NCBI RefSeq assembly: GCF_000224085.1
Contig: NC_015945.1
Location: 1,685,501 to 1,749,500, forward strand
From: Allomuricauda ruestringensis DSM 13258
Lineage (GTDB): Bacteria > Bacteroidota > Bacteroidia > Flavobacteriales > Flavobacteriaceae
Length of the DNA: 64,000 nucleotides
Direction: 5' to 3'
Below, piece after piece: positions 43,560-50,689 of the stretch. The notes below the pieces were generated by a model. It had not been told where the DNA came from. It searched no databases and saw only the letters and a program-made list of their open reading frames with translations. The translations under genes and the position numbers were made by a program. How positions within the stretch are numbered: position 1 is the first letter of the stretch; every line of letters begins with the position of its first letter.

Positions 43560-43694
43560 AACGTATTGGTTTTAAGTTTAAATCAAAATTAACTACTGTG
43601 CTGTAACCAAAACATGATAATCCTCATAAAGCCCTTAACCAACTTTCTGGATTTTAATGCGTAAAACTCAAATTCCTGCATTTTAAACACAAAA

Positions 43695-43845
43695 AAGAGG
43701 GTTATCTAAAAGTTCGTTATCTGTCAGTTCGAGCGTCCCGAAAACTTTCTGGAAGAACCTGAATTATATTGGTAATCAATGGGTTTCGACTGCGCTCAAC
43801 CTGACACATTCAAACTTTTGTTGTTTTTTAGAAGGTAGCCTCTTC
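43695..43845. repeat. Composite palindromic intergenic element, copy 3
   Basis: The outer arms AAGAGGGTTATCTAAAA and TTTTAGAAGGTAGCCTCTT are imperfectly complementary. The inner arms CTGTCAGTTCGAGCG (43721-43735) and CGCTCAACCTGACAC (43793-43807) pair with two mismatches. The inner sequence TTCGACTGCGCTC is shared with the copies at 18.6 and 20.9 kb. It may also act as the terminator of the DUF2892 gene. Confidence 0.6.
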
Positions 43846-43866
43846 CTTTTCAACCATCAAAAAAAT

Positions 43867-44073
43867 CTAATTCTTGACCTTACATGTACTAATCCCCAAA
43901 AGGGTGTACAAAGGACAAAAACTAACAAAGCTCGTTAAGACAAACATGACAGCTAATGCCAGCAATATATACGCTAATGTTCCTGTAATCACATTAAAAT
44001 AATACAGTGCCCCTACACCAAGTGCCAGGATAATCCGAATTGTGCGGTCTGCACCGCCCATGTTTTTTTTCAT
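43867..44073 (-). CDS. DUF2892 small membrane protein (second copy)
   Basis: The protein has 68 residues with the DUF2892 opening MGGADRTIRIILALGVGALYYF, a second helix (LLALAVMFVLTSFVSF) and the family ending CPLYTLLGISTCK. It is flanked by composite palindromic elements on both sides and lies between the SQR-like gene and the fatty acid hydroxylase gene. Membership in the sulfur set is suggested by location and by the paralogue in the RND operon. I see no shared promoter motif before it. Confidence 0.85.
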   Translation of the reverse strand: MKKNMGGADRTIRIILALGVGALYYFNVITGTLAYILLALAVMFVLTSFVSFCPLYTLLGISTCKVKN

Positions 44074-44124
44074 AATTGATAGTTTATGATTCTTGCTACC
44101 CGTTGTGCATTATGATTGAAATTC

Positions 44125-44235
44125 GTCATTTCGATTAGATTTCACGACAGCATGAATGAAATTTGTATCGAGAAAGGAATTTTTATCTAAAAAAGGTTCT
44201 CGATACGATTTTTCGTTCCTCAAAATCGAACTGAC
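44125..44235. repeat. Composite palindromic intergenic element, copy 4
   Basis: The outer arms GTCATTTCGATT (44125-44136) and AATCGAACTGAC (44224-44235) pair with one mismatch. The inner arms GTATCGAGAA (44165-44174) and TTCTCGATAC (44207-44216) are perfect. It shares the end motif GTCAGTTCGA with copy 3. It lies between the DUF2892 and hydroxylase genes. Confidence 0.6.
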
Positions 44236-44376
44236 GCCCAGAACTAAATTTTATGTTCAAAATGCACAATGGGTTCTTGCTATACAATTTACCAAAAATT
44301 GGATCAGCTTGTGCAGCTTCTTTTTGATTTTCAAAGAATTGTTTTAAAAAAGTAGAGGTTCATTGCAAACCGGATA

Positions 44377-44419
44377 GTAAACTTGGTTGCACAGATGCAC
44401 TATTTTTAAAGTATTTTTG
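44377..44419 (+). promoter_or_regulatory. Weak Crp/Fnr-type site plus -7 element before the hydroxylase gene
   Basis: GTAAA-CTTG-GTTGC (44377-44390, two mismatches from GTNAC-N4-GTNAC) is centred 32 bp from TATTTTTG (44412-44419). The ATG is at 44463. It is a weaker member of the set and possibly chance. Confidence 0.35.
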
Positions 44420-44462
44420 TTTTTGAATCAGTTTTTAGCTTTTTTAACGACTCAATACAAGT

Positions 44463-45341
44463 ATGCTGGATTATTTTGATGCTTTTATCAACGGTTTTTT
44501 GGGAACGGTCAGGTGGACTTGGAAATCAATCATTTTTGAAGTCCCCTGGTACACCAACTATTTCTGGGGCCTGATCCTAATTTCTGTTTTAGTTTGGGTT
44601 TTGGAGATTTTGTTTCCTTGGCGTAAGGAACAATCCATTTTTAGAAAGGATTTTTGGTTGGACACATTTTACATGTTTTTCAACTTTTTCATTTTTGCCA
44701 TTGTAATAAATGGGGTTTACAAAGTACTCGGTGTATTTTTTGCCGATGTGGGAATTACTTCAAAAACATTGACCATTGTAGATATTGCACATTGGTCACA
44801 ATGGGTTCAATTGCTAGTCTTTTTTGTGGTTCTCGATTTTGTGCAGTGGTTTACCCACGTGTTACTGCACAGGTATCCCGTGCTTTGGGAGTTCCATAAA
44901 GTGCACCATAGTGTTAAAGAAATGGGTTTTGCGGCCCATATGCGTTTCCATTGGATGGAAAATGTTCTTTACAAGCCTTTAAAAACATTGGGGGTGATGG
45001 TTCTTGGTGGTTTTGAACCTGAACAGGCCTATATTGTACATTTTGCGGCTATTGCTATTGGGCATTTCAACCATTCTAACATCAAATTGACCTACGGACC
45101 ATTAAAATATATCTTGAACAATCCCGTGATGCACCTGTACCACCATGCATACAATCTACCAGAAGGACATCGGTATGGAATGAATTATGGCATAAGTCTC
45201 AGTGTCTGGGATTATCTTTTCAAAACCAATTACATTCCGGAAAGTGGCGGAAAAATTGAATTGGGGTTCCCTGGTGATGATAAATTGCCCAAAGGATTTT
45301 GGGGCCAGTTGGTTCACGGATTCAAAAAGCCCAAAAAATAA
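44463..45341 (+). CDS. Sterol desaturase / fatty acid hydroxylase family protein
   Basis: A 292-residue membrane protein with about four helices and the three His-box clusters of the non-haem di-iron FA_hydroxylase family: HVLLHRYPVLWEFHKVHHS, a later HFNHSN, and HLYHHAYNLP. The enzymes hydroxylate or desaturate lipid substrates with oxygen. It is convergent with the DUF3365 gene 3 nt away. Its promoter has a weak version of the shared motif. The natural substrate is unknown; carotenoid hydroxylase or alkylglycerol monooxygenase-like relatives use the same His boxes. Confidence 0.87.
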   Translation: MLDYFDAFINGFLGTVRWTWKSIIFEVPWYTNYFWGLILISVLVWVLEILFPWRKEQSIFRKDFWLDTFYMFFNFFIFAIVINGVYKVLGVFFADVGITSKTLTIVDIAHWSQWVQLLVFFVVLDFVQWFTHVLLHRYPVLWEFHKVHHSVKEMGFAAHMRFHWMENVLYKPLKTLGVMVLGGFEPEQAYIVHFAAIAIGHFNHSNIKLTYGPLKYILNNPVMHLYHHAYNLPEGHRYGMNYGISLSVWDYLFKTNYIPESGGKIELGFPGDDKLPKGFWGQLVHGFKKPKK

Positions 45342-45344
45342 AAT

Positions 45345-45944
45345 CTAATCAGAAGAGCTTTTTGAAGCATCGAAAACTATACTCCAAATACCTCGTACCT
45401 CATCGGGCCCATAACCAACTGCCTTGTCTTCTGGATAAAGTTTTGATAAATGGGTTAGCACCTCTGGAGCAATATTTTTTTCTGGGATTCCATGACAATT
45501 CAAGCACAAACCTGTGGTAATAATAGGGTAGTAGAAATAAACTTCCCCGTTTGCCTTATCCAAAATAGGTGCGATTGAATCACCTGATGCAACTGCTTTC
45601 TTAAATGTTTCTATATATGTCAATTCTGTGGCATTGGCCTTATTGTTGGGATTTCGGGGTTTATCGGAAACCCTTTTTATTCGGGCGTTAAACTTTGTAG
45701 CCATGCTATCCGTTAATGGATAGGCTTTCTCGTTACAGAAAACAACAGCCTCCTCTACACCCTTGTTCTGTATAGTTTCCATTAATGTTTTTCCCAAAAC
45801 TTTCTGGGTTCCTTGGGCATAGGACATGCCTATTTCTGCATAATCAGGATTTTCGGGCGATACTTTTTTATCCGATATTTTTGGCCCCTGCTTACAGGAA
45901 AGGAGCAGCAGAAAAATTAATATGGAAATTGGAGAAAATCGCAT
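45345..45944 (-). CDS. DUF3365 c-haem lipoprotein
   Basis: A 199-residue protein with a lipoprotein signal (ISILIFLLLLSCKQG). A DUF3365/Tll0287-like domain follows, with one haem-binding CxxCH motif in LCLNCHG near residue 150 and earlier single Cys in VVFCNEKAY. It is a predicted periplasmic, lipid-anchored, haem-containing sensor or electron carrier. The ATG overlaps the stop of the upstream HMA gene by one base (TAATG), so translation is coupled with it. The rhodanese-HMA-DUF3365 trio forms one operon under a shared Crp/Fnr-type site. Confidence 0.83.
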   Translation of the reverse strand: MRFSPISILIFLLLLSCKQGPKISDKKVSPENPDYAEIGMSYAQGTQKVLGKTLMETIQNKGVEEAVVFCNEKAYPLTDSMATKFNARIKRVSDKPRNPNNKANATELTYIETFKKAVASGDSIAPILDKANGEVYFYYPIITTGLCLNCHGIPEKNIAPEVLTHLSKLYPEDKAVGYGPDEVRGIWSIVFDASKSSSD

Positions 45945-46234
45945 TATTTGGATATTTTACCACTGGCACAACTTACAAAATATTTTGCTTTTTCCACAAA
46001 ACCATTTTCCTCATCATTAGTGGGGTAGCCCATTTGTTTGAGGGTTTCCTTAACCAAGGAAGCATCATCGGTGCTTTGATGTTCAAAGCTGACCGATGAG
46101 CTATCCTTCTCCACAATCACATCTTTTATTTCTTTTATTTCTGATAATTCCTTCGAAATGGTATTGATACACCCTCCGCATTTGAGGTTTTGTAGCCGGA
46201 ATGTTGTTTTTATATTGACTATATCCAGATCAAT
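45944..46234 (-). CDS. HMA-domain metallochaperone with non-standard start
   Basis: My translation of the gap between the rhodanese and haem-protein genes gives 96 residues with the HMA motif LKCGGCINTI (the C-x2-C of heavy-metal-associated domains) and a beta-alpha-beta-beta-alpha-beta character. It ends ...SCASGKISK. No ATG, GTG or TTG opens the frame before the HMA motif. The in-frame codon ATT (46234-46232) overlaps the rhodanese TGA by one base, in the position where ATG would normally give an ATGA overlap; the next near-start codon is CTG at 46228. Both ends are translationally coupled, so the gene is real. Use of ATT or CTG as start, or a frameshifted rhodanese-HMA fusion, are the alternatives. 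Confidence 0.7.
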   Translation of the reverse strand: MDLDIVNIKTTFRLQNLKCGGCINTISKELSEIKEIKDVIVEKDSSSVSFEHQSTDDASLVKETLKQMGYPTNDEENGFVEKAKYFVSCASGKISK

Positions 46235-46574
46235 AGCACCAACCCATGTATCCGCCTTTTAAATCGTAAACCTTGGTGAAGCCCAAACTCACCAGCTTTT
46301 TTGCTGCTTTTTGACTTCTATTTCCAGATTGGCAATAAATGTACACGGGAACATCTTTTTTCAATTTTGAAAAAGCCGATTCAAATACAGGCCCTTGGAA
46401 AAAATCAATGTTCTTGGCTCCTTTTATATGACCGGACATAAATTCTCTCTTTGTTCTAACATCAACCAATTGGACCTTAGCTTTGGAAATGGCTTCTTTA
46501 TATTTATCCCTATCCAAAATATTGATTTCATCAGGGAGATTTTGTTCTTTGAACAAAAAACTGAATATTGACAT
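46230..46574 (-). CDS. Single-domain rhodanese
   Basis: The protein has 114 residues. The rhodanese signatures are VQLVDVRTKREFMSGHIKGAKNID and the active-site loop YCQSGNRSQKA with the catalytic Cys. It transfers sulfane sulfur between donors and acceptors such as glutathione or thiols. It is the first gene of the rhodanese-HMA-DUF3365 operon under the shared Crp/Fnr-type site at 46626-46639. The C-terminus is GGYMGWCY, with a Cys right before the stop, which overlaps the HMA gene. Confidence 0.9.
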   Translation of the reverse strand: MSIFSFLFKEQNLPDEINILDRDKYKEAISKAKVQLVDVRTKREFMSGHIKGAKNIDFFQGPVFESAFSKLKKDVPVYIYCQSGNRSQKAAKKLVSLGFTKVYDLKGGYMGWCY

Positions 46575-46594
46575 AGTATCGTTATTTTAAGGGG

Positions 46595-46639
46595 CTAAAA
46601 TACCTCAACCAACCTATGAGGGTCAGTAACGATAGTTAC
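46595..46639 (-). promoter_or_regulatory. Crp/Fnr-type site plus -7 element of the rhodanese operon
   Basis: GTAAC-GATA-GTTAC (46626-46639) is a perfect palindromic pair centred 34 bp from the minus-strand -7 TATTTTAG (46602-46595). The ATG is at 46574. Confidence 0.72.
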
Positions 46640-46681
46640 ACAAAAACAACTTTAATGCTTTTTTATGAAGTTATCCCCACC

Positions 46682-48091
46682 TTACTTCAAAGTAGTAGGA
46701 CATACGTAATCCGTAACCGGAATTCCCGCATTTTTAATGTCGGCAAAACCGCCTGTTACATCAACTAGGTTATGAATCCCCCTACTTTTTAAGATAGAAG
46801 AAGCTATCATGCTCCTATAACCTCCTGCACAATGGACATAGAACGTTTCTTGTTCTGGAAATTCTGCCATATGATTGTTGATAAAATCCAAAGGGGTTAA
46901 ATGAGCATCTTCCACGTGCTCTGCTTTAAATTCAGATTCTTTTCTAACATCATAAACGGGCACACCTTTATCCACTAATGCTTTTAGCGCTTCGGCATTA
47001 ACGCTGTCCACGGTATCAACTTCTTTCCTCGCTTTTTTCCAAGCCTCGATTCCTCCTTTCAAATAACCAAGGGTCTTGTCAAAACCTACCCTTGACAATC
47101 TGGTAATGGTTTCCTCTTCCCGTCCTTCGGGGGTTACGAGCAGAATCGGTTGTTTTACATCGGCAACCAGGGCACCGACCCAAGGAGCAAAACTTCCGTC
47201 CAGCCCAATAAATATGGAACGGGGCACATGGCCTTTGGCAAATTCATCTTGATGGCGCACATCGAGCACAATGGCCCCTGTTTCGTTGGCAGCAGTTTCA
47301 AAAGCCTCTGGAGATAGGGCTTGGGTTCCCCTTTCCAATATTTTGTCGATATCCTCGTAACCTTCTTTGTTCATTTTCACATTGAGTGGAAAGTATTGCG
47401 GTGGTGGCAAAAGGCCTTCTGTTACTTCCTCGATAAATTCATCTCTCGTCATATCTGCCCTGAGAGCGTAGTTCATTTTTTTCTGGTTGCCCAAGGTATC
47501 CACGGTTTCTTTCATCATGTTTTTTCCGCAAGCGGAACCGGCTCCGTGTGCCGGATAAACAATCACATCATCGGCCAATGGCATAATCTTGTTGCGAAGG
47601 CTATCAAACAAAGTACCGGCCAACTCTTCTTGCGTCATGTGGGCTGCCTTTTGGGCAAGGTCAGGCCTTCCCACATCTCCCAGGAACAAGGTGTCCCCGC
47701 TGAAAATGGCATGGTCTTTTCCATTTTCATCCTTCAACAAATAGGTTGTGCTTTCCATGGTATGCCCAGGCGTGTGCATAGCTGTTATGGTAATTTTCCC
47801 CAACTTAAACTCTTGCCCATCTTCAGCGATAATTGCATCAAAAGATGGTTTTGCCGTTGGGCCGTATACGATAGGTGCTCCTGTTTCTTTGGACAGCGTT
47901 ACGTGCCCGCTCACAAAATCCGCATGGAAATGGGTCTCAAAAATGTACTTGATGGTTGCCCTATCTTCCTTGGCCTTTTTTATGTAGGGCTGCACTTCCC
48001 TGAGTGGGTCTATAATGGCGGCTTCCCCTTCACTTTCTATATAATAGGCTCCTTGGGCCAAGCACCCTGTGTATATTTGTTCAATTTTCAT
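46682..48091 (-). CDS. CstB-like persulfide dioxygenase-rhodanese fusion (chromosomal copy)
   Basis: The protein has 469 residues with the same three-part layout as the island copy at 28636. The MBL domain carries ETHFHADFVSGH, FSGDTLFLGDVGRPDL and YPAHGAGS. The first rhodanese-like domain (IVLDVRHQDEFAKGHVPRS) has no catalytic Cys. The second has HCAGGYRSMI with Cys. It oxidises persulfide sulfur to sulfite and can produce thiosulfate by the rhodanese. Between the two copies the MBL motifs are conserved but not identical (ETHFHAD here, ETHPHAD in the island). It is monocistronic under a shared site that overlaps the end of the SulP gene. Confidence 0.9.
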   Translation of the reverse strand: MKIEQIYTGCLAQGAYYIESEGEAAIIDPLREVQPYIKKAKEDRATIKYIFETHFHADFVSGHVTLSKETGAPIVYGPTAKPSFDAIIAEDGQEFKLGKITITAMHTPGHTMESTTYLLKDENGKDHAIFSGDTLFLGDVGRPDLAQKAAHMTQEELAGTLFDSLRNKIMPLADDVIVYPAHGAGSACGKNMMKETVDTLGNQKKMNYALRADMTRDEFIEEVTEGLLPPPQYFPLNVKMNKEGYEDIDKILERGTQALSPEAFETAANETGAIVLDVRHQDEFAKGHVPRSIFIGLDGSFAPWVGALVADVKQPILLVTPEGREEETITRLSRVGFDKTLGYLKGGIEAWKKARKEVDTVDSVNAEALKALVDKGVPVYDVRKESEFKAEHVEDAHLTPLDFINNHMAEFPEQETFYVHCAGGYRSMIASSILKSRGIHNLVDVTGGFADIKNAGIPVTDYVCPTTLK

Positions 48092-48107
48092 TTCTTATGG
48101 TTTTTCC

Positions 48108-48151
48108 CAAAAATAAATTTACCTCTTGCACTTTTCAGTCACCAAAGTTAC
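48108..48151 (-). promoter_or_regulatory. Crp/Fnr-type site plus -7 element of the chromosomal CstB-like gene
   Basis: GTCAC-CAAA-GTTAC (48138-48151) matches GTNAC-N4-GTNAC and is centred exactly 33 bp from the minus-strand -7 TATTTTTG (48115-48108); the ATG is at 48091. The site overlaps the last 4 bases of the upstream SulP coding region. Confidence 0.75.
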
Positions 48152-49881
48152 AAACTCTTTGTCTTGGACTGTAAGGATACTTTTTTTTGCATAAGGCTTC
48201 GCTCCTTTTGTTCGCTACAAGAGTCCACCGCATCAAAAGTCTGGACAAACAGGTTTTCTTCCCCAAGAATATCAACGATTCCGCTACTGTACAGAATATC
48301 CCTTGTGGGACCTATGGCGGCTGCAATAAAAAAATGGATACCTCTTTTCCTCAAGTCGAGTATGATCCGTTCCAACATGCTCGCAGCACTGCTATCAATA
48401 TAATTGATGGGTTCTGCATTTAGGATGATGTACTTGAGGACAGGGCCTTTTTTTTCGATCTGTCGATAGAGTTGTTTTTTAAAATAATCCTTATTGCCAA
48501 AATACAACTGGGCATCGAACCGTATAACCAATTTATCTGCATCCACTTCCACATCTTCCGAGAAACGGTCAATGTTCTTATAATAGTGGGTTCCCCTGAC
48601 TTTTCCCAAAACGGCCATGTGAGGTTTGGATATTCTATATACGAGCAACATTAGGGAGAGCAATACTCCCAAAAGGATTCCCTCCATCAAACCAATAAAA
48701 AGGGTCATCAAAAAAGTGGCCGTCAACAGGAAAAACTCGTCCTTTCTGTTTTTCCACAATACCGAGGGGTATCTTATATCTATAAGGCCAACCACCGAAA
48801 CTATGATGATGGCACCCAAGACCACTGTGGGTAATTTGTAAAACAAGGGAGTGAGGAAGAGCAGTACGCCCGCTATAATAAGTGTGCTAAAGATAAGTGA
48901 CATCCCCGTTTTTGCCCCGGCCTGATCATTGACCGCGGTCCTTGAAAAACTGCCGGAAACTGAAAAAGACTGAAAGAATGAGCCCAAAATATTGGAAAGG
49001 CCCAAAGCTCGTAGCTCTTGGTCGGCATCCAGTTCGTATTCCGGATGTTTTTCCTCAACTGTCTTTGCTATGGAAACGGACTCCATAAACCCATAAAGCG
49101 CCACTGTTATGGCAATGGGCATGAGCTGTCCTATTTTGTCCCATTGGAATTGTGGGGGCTGAAAATCGGGAAGACCCTTTGGAATATCGCCCACAATATA
49201 GATTCCCTTTGTTTCCAAATTAAAAATCACTACTGCCAAGATACCGAGCACCACGATCAACAAGGGGGTGGGCAACTTTTTGTTGATGCTTTTTAGTAGA
49301 AACATCAAAAATATGGAAGCTGCGCCTAGCCCCAAGGTCAATAGGTCGACATTGTCCAGACTTCCAATAATATTGCCCAACAGTTCATAAATTTTACTGG
49401 ACTGTGCAAAGCTTGTCCCTAATATGTGTTTCAATTGTCCCAGACCTATCAATATGGCAGCAGCGGATGTAAATCCGCTAATGACCGGTTTGGACAAAAA
49501 ATTGACAAAAAAGCCCATTCTCAAAATACCCAAAAGAAGCTGTATTCCTCCTATGAGCAGGGTCAAAAAAAGTACGGTGGAAATATATTCCTCTGTGTTT
49601 ACCAGTTGTAGTGCGCCAACCCCTGCGGCCACCAACAACGAATCCATGGCCACAGGCCCCACGCCCAATTGCCTTGATGTTCCCATGAGAGCATATACCA
49701 AGGGAGGCACCAATGCAGCATATAGCCCATAGATCGGAGGCATTCCCGCGATCATCGCATAGGCCATTCCTTGTGGCACCAACATGATTCCTACGGTAAG
49801 GCCCGCAACCAAGTCTCCTCGGAGCAATGATTTGTTGTATGTGGCCATCCAAGATAAAAATGGCAAGTACCGTTTGATCAT
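48148..49881 (-). CDS. SulP-family anion transporter with STAS domain
   Basis: The protein has 577 residues from ATG 49881; the upstream in-frame extension to 49956 overlaps the regulator gene and is rejected. The SulP signature includes RGDLVAGLTVGIMLVPQGMAYA and the following GLYAALVPPLVYALMGTSRQ. About 12 helices precede a C-terminal STAS domain (YIDSSAASMLERIILDL). Members carry sulfate, bicarbonate or other anions. In this sulfur context sulfate or a related oxyanion is the likely cargo. Its promoter has a one-mismatch copy of the shared motif. Confidence 0.88.
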   Translation of the reverse strand: MIKRYLPFLSWMATYNKSLLRGDLVAGLTVGIMLVPQGMAYAMIAGMPPIYGLYAALVPPLVYALMGTSRQLGVGPVAMDSLLVAAGVGALQLVNTEEYISTVLFLTLLIGGIQLLLGILRMGFFVNFLSKPVISGFTSAAAILIGLGQLKHILGTSFAQSSKIYELLGNIIGSLDNVDLLTLGLGAASIFLMFLLKSINKKLPTPLLIVVLGILAVVIFNLETKGIYIVGDIPKGLPDFQPPQFQWDKIGQLMPIAITVALYGFMESVSIAKTVEEKHPEYELDADQELRALGLSNILGSFFQSFSVSGSFSRTAVNDQAGAKTGMSLIFSTLIIAGVLLFLTPLFYKLPTVVLGAIIIVSVVGLIDIRYPSVLWKNRKDEFFLLTATFLMTLFIGLMEGILLGVLLSLMLLVYRISKPHMAVLGKVRGTHYYKNIDRFSEDVEVDADKLVIRFDAQLYFGNKDYFKKQLYRQIEKKGPVLKYIILNAEPINYIDSSAASMLERIILDLRKRGIHFFIAAAIGPTRDILYSSGIVDILGEENLFVQTFDAVDSCSEQKERSLMQKKVSLQSKTKSL

Positions 49882-49896
49882 GTGATAGGTTTTATA

Positions 49897-49940
49897 CAAA
49901 AATAGGGTGACCCATGAAGAACCAATGTAACAAAGGACAC
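49897..49940 (-). promoter_or_regulatory. Crp/Fnr-type site plus -7 element of the SulP gene
   Basis: GTAAC-AAAG-GACAC (49927-49940, one mismatch from GTNAC-N4-GTNAC) is centred exactly 33 bp from the minus-strand -7 TATTTTTG (49904-49897). The ATG is at 49881. The site begins 2 bp after the stop of the Crp/Fnr gene. Confidence 0.65.
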
Positions 49941-49942
49941 AC

Positions 49943-50575
49943 TTATAAATCCACAATTTGGATGTAACTTCGATGGAGCACCAGTTTCTTCATTTTTTCC
50001 AATTTTTTCAATAATCTGGAAACCACAACCCTTGAGGTGTGAAGATCATAGGCAATTTCTTGGTGTGTGTTTCGAATGCGGTTATCGTTGGTTACCTCGA
50101 CTTTCTTTTGGAGGTAGTCCACCAATCTTTGATCTAAATTCTTGAACGCTATGCTGTCCACGGTCTGCAACAACTCGTTCAAACGGTTGTGGTAACTTTC
50201 AAAGACATAGTTCCGCCACCCTTTGTACTTGGCCATCCACTCTTCCATTTTCTGAACGGGAACCATTATCATTTCGGTTTCGGTTTCTGTTATGGCCCTG
50301 ATCTCACTTTTGGTTTGCCCCATGCAACACGCCATGGTTACGGAACAGGTTTCGCCTTGTTCCAGATAATACAAGAGCAATTCATCTCCTTCATCATCTT
50401 CCCTGAGTACTTTTATGGCTCCTGACAACAGCAAGGGTATGCTTCTTATGTATTGTCCGATATCCATTATGGTTTCGCCTGCTGGGACTTCCACTAATTT
50501 CCCCGCTTCAAGAATCTCATCAATAAGGGGTTGTTCAAAATGGTTGCTAAATGTTGCTAAAAGCTCTTCTTTCAT
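49943..50575 (-). CDS. Crp/Fnr-family regulator, candidate reactive-sulfur sensor
   Basis: The protein has 210 residues from ATG 50575. The N-terminal cyclic-nucleotide-binding-type beta roll includes EVPAGETIMDIGQYI, but the cAMP-binding motif is missing. Three cysteines stand in EQGETCSVTMACCMGQ (residues ~75-90). The long dimerisation helix is followed by a winged HTH with recognition helix TSRVVVSRLLKKLE, similar to the STRVTVTRLL of cyanobacterial NtcA, whose target is GTA-N8-TAC. The shared motif GTAAC-N4-GTTAC is a GTA-N8-TAC palindrome. It lies next to the SulP gene it probably controls. I propose thiol-based sensing through the cysteines; direct evidence is absent. Confidence 0.8.
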   Translation of the reverse strand: MKEELLATFSNHFEQPLIDEILEAGKLVEVPAGETIMDIGQYIRSIPLLLSGAIKVLREDDEGDELLLYYLEQGETCSVTMACCMGQTKSEIRAITETETEMIMVPVQKMEEWMAKYKGWRNYVFESYHNRLNELLQTVDSIAFKNLDQRLVDYLQKKVEVTNDNRIRNTHQEIAYDLHTSRVVVSRLLKKLEKMKKLVLHRSYIQIVDL

Positions 50576-50689
50576 GTTATTAAAATACACTCCCCTAAGG
50601 TAACTATTTTAGTAAAACTGGGGTGTCCTTCAATAGCTTTAAAAGCAAAACCAGTACTCTTGGCACGGGTCTGTTGCTTTAACACAAAC

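Noticed and set aside
43603..43616. GTAAC-CAAA-ACATG before the 42-residue membrane protein as a regulon site
   Set aside because: The second half does not match and the centre is 22 bp, not 33, from the -7 element.
50576..50640. Autoregulatory site before the Crp/Fnr gene
   Set aside because: Only one degenerate half (GTTAC followed by CTTAGGGGA) is visible and the spacing to any -7 is wrong.
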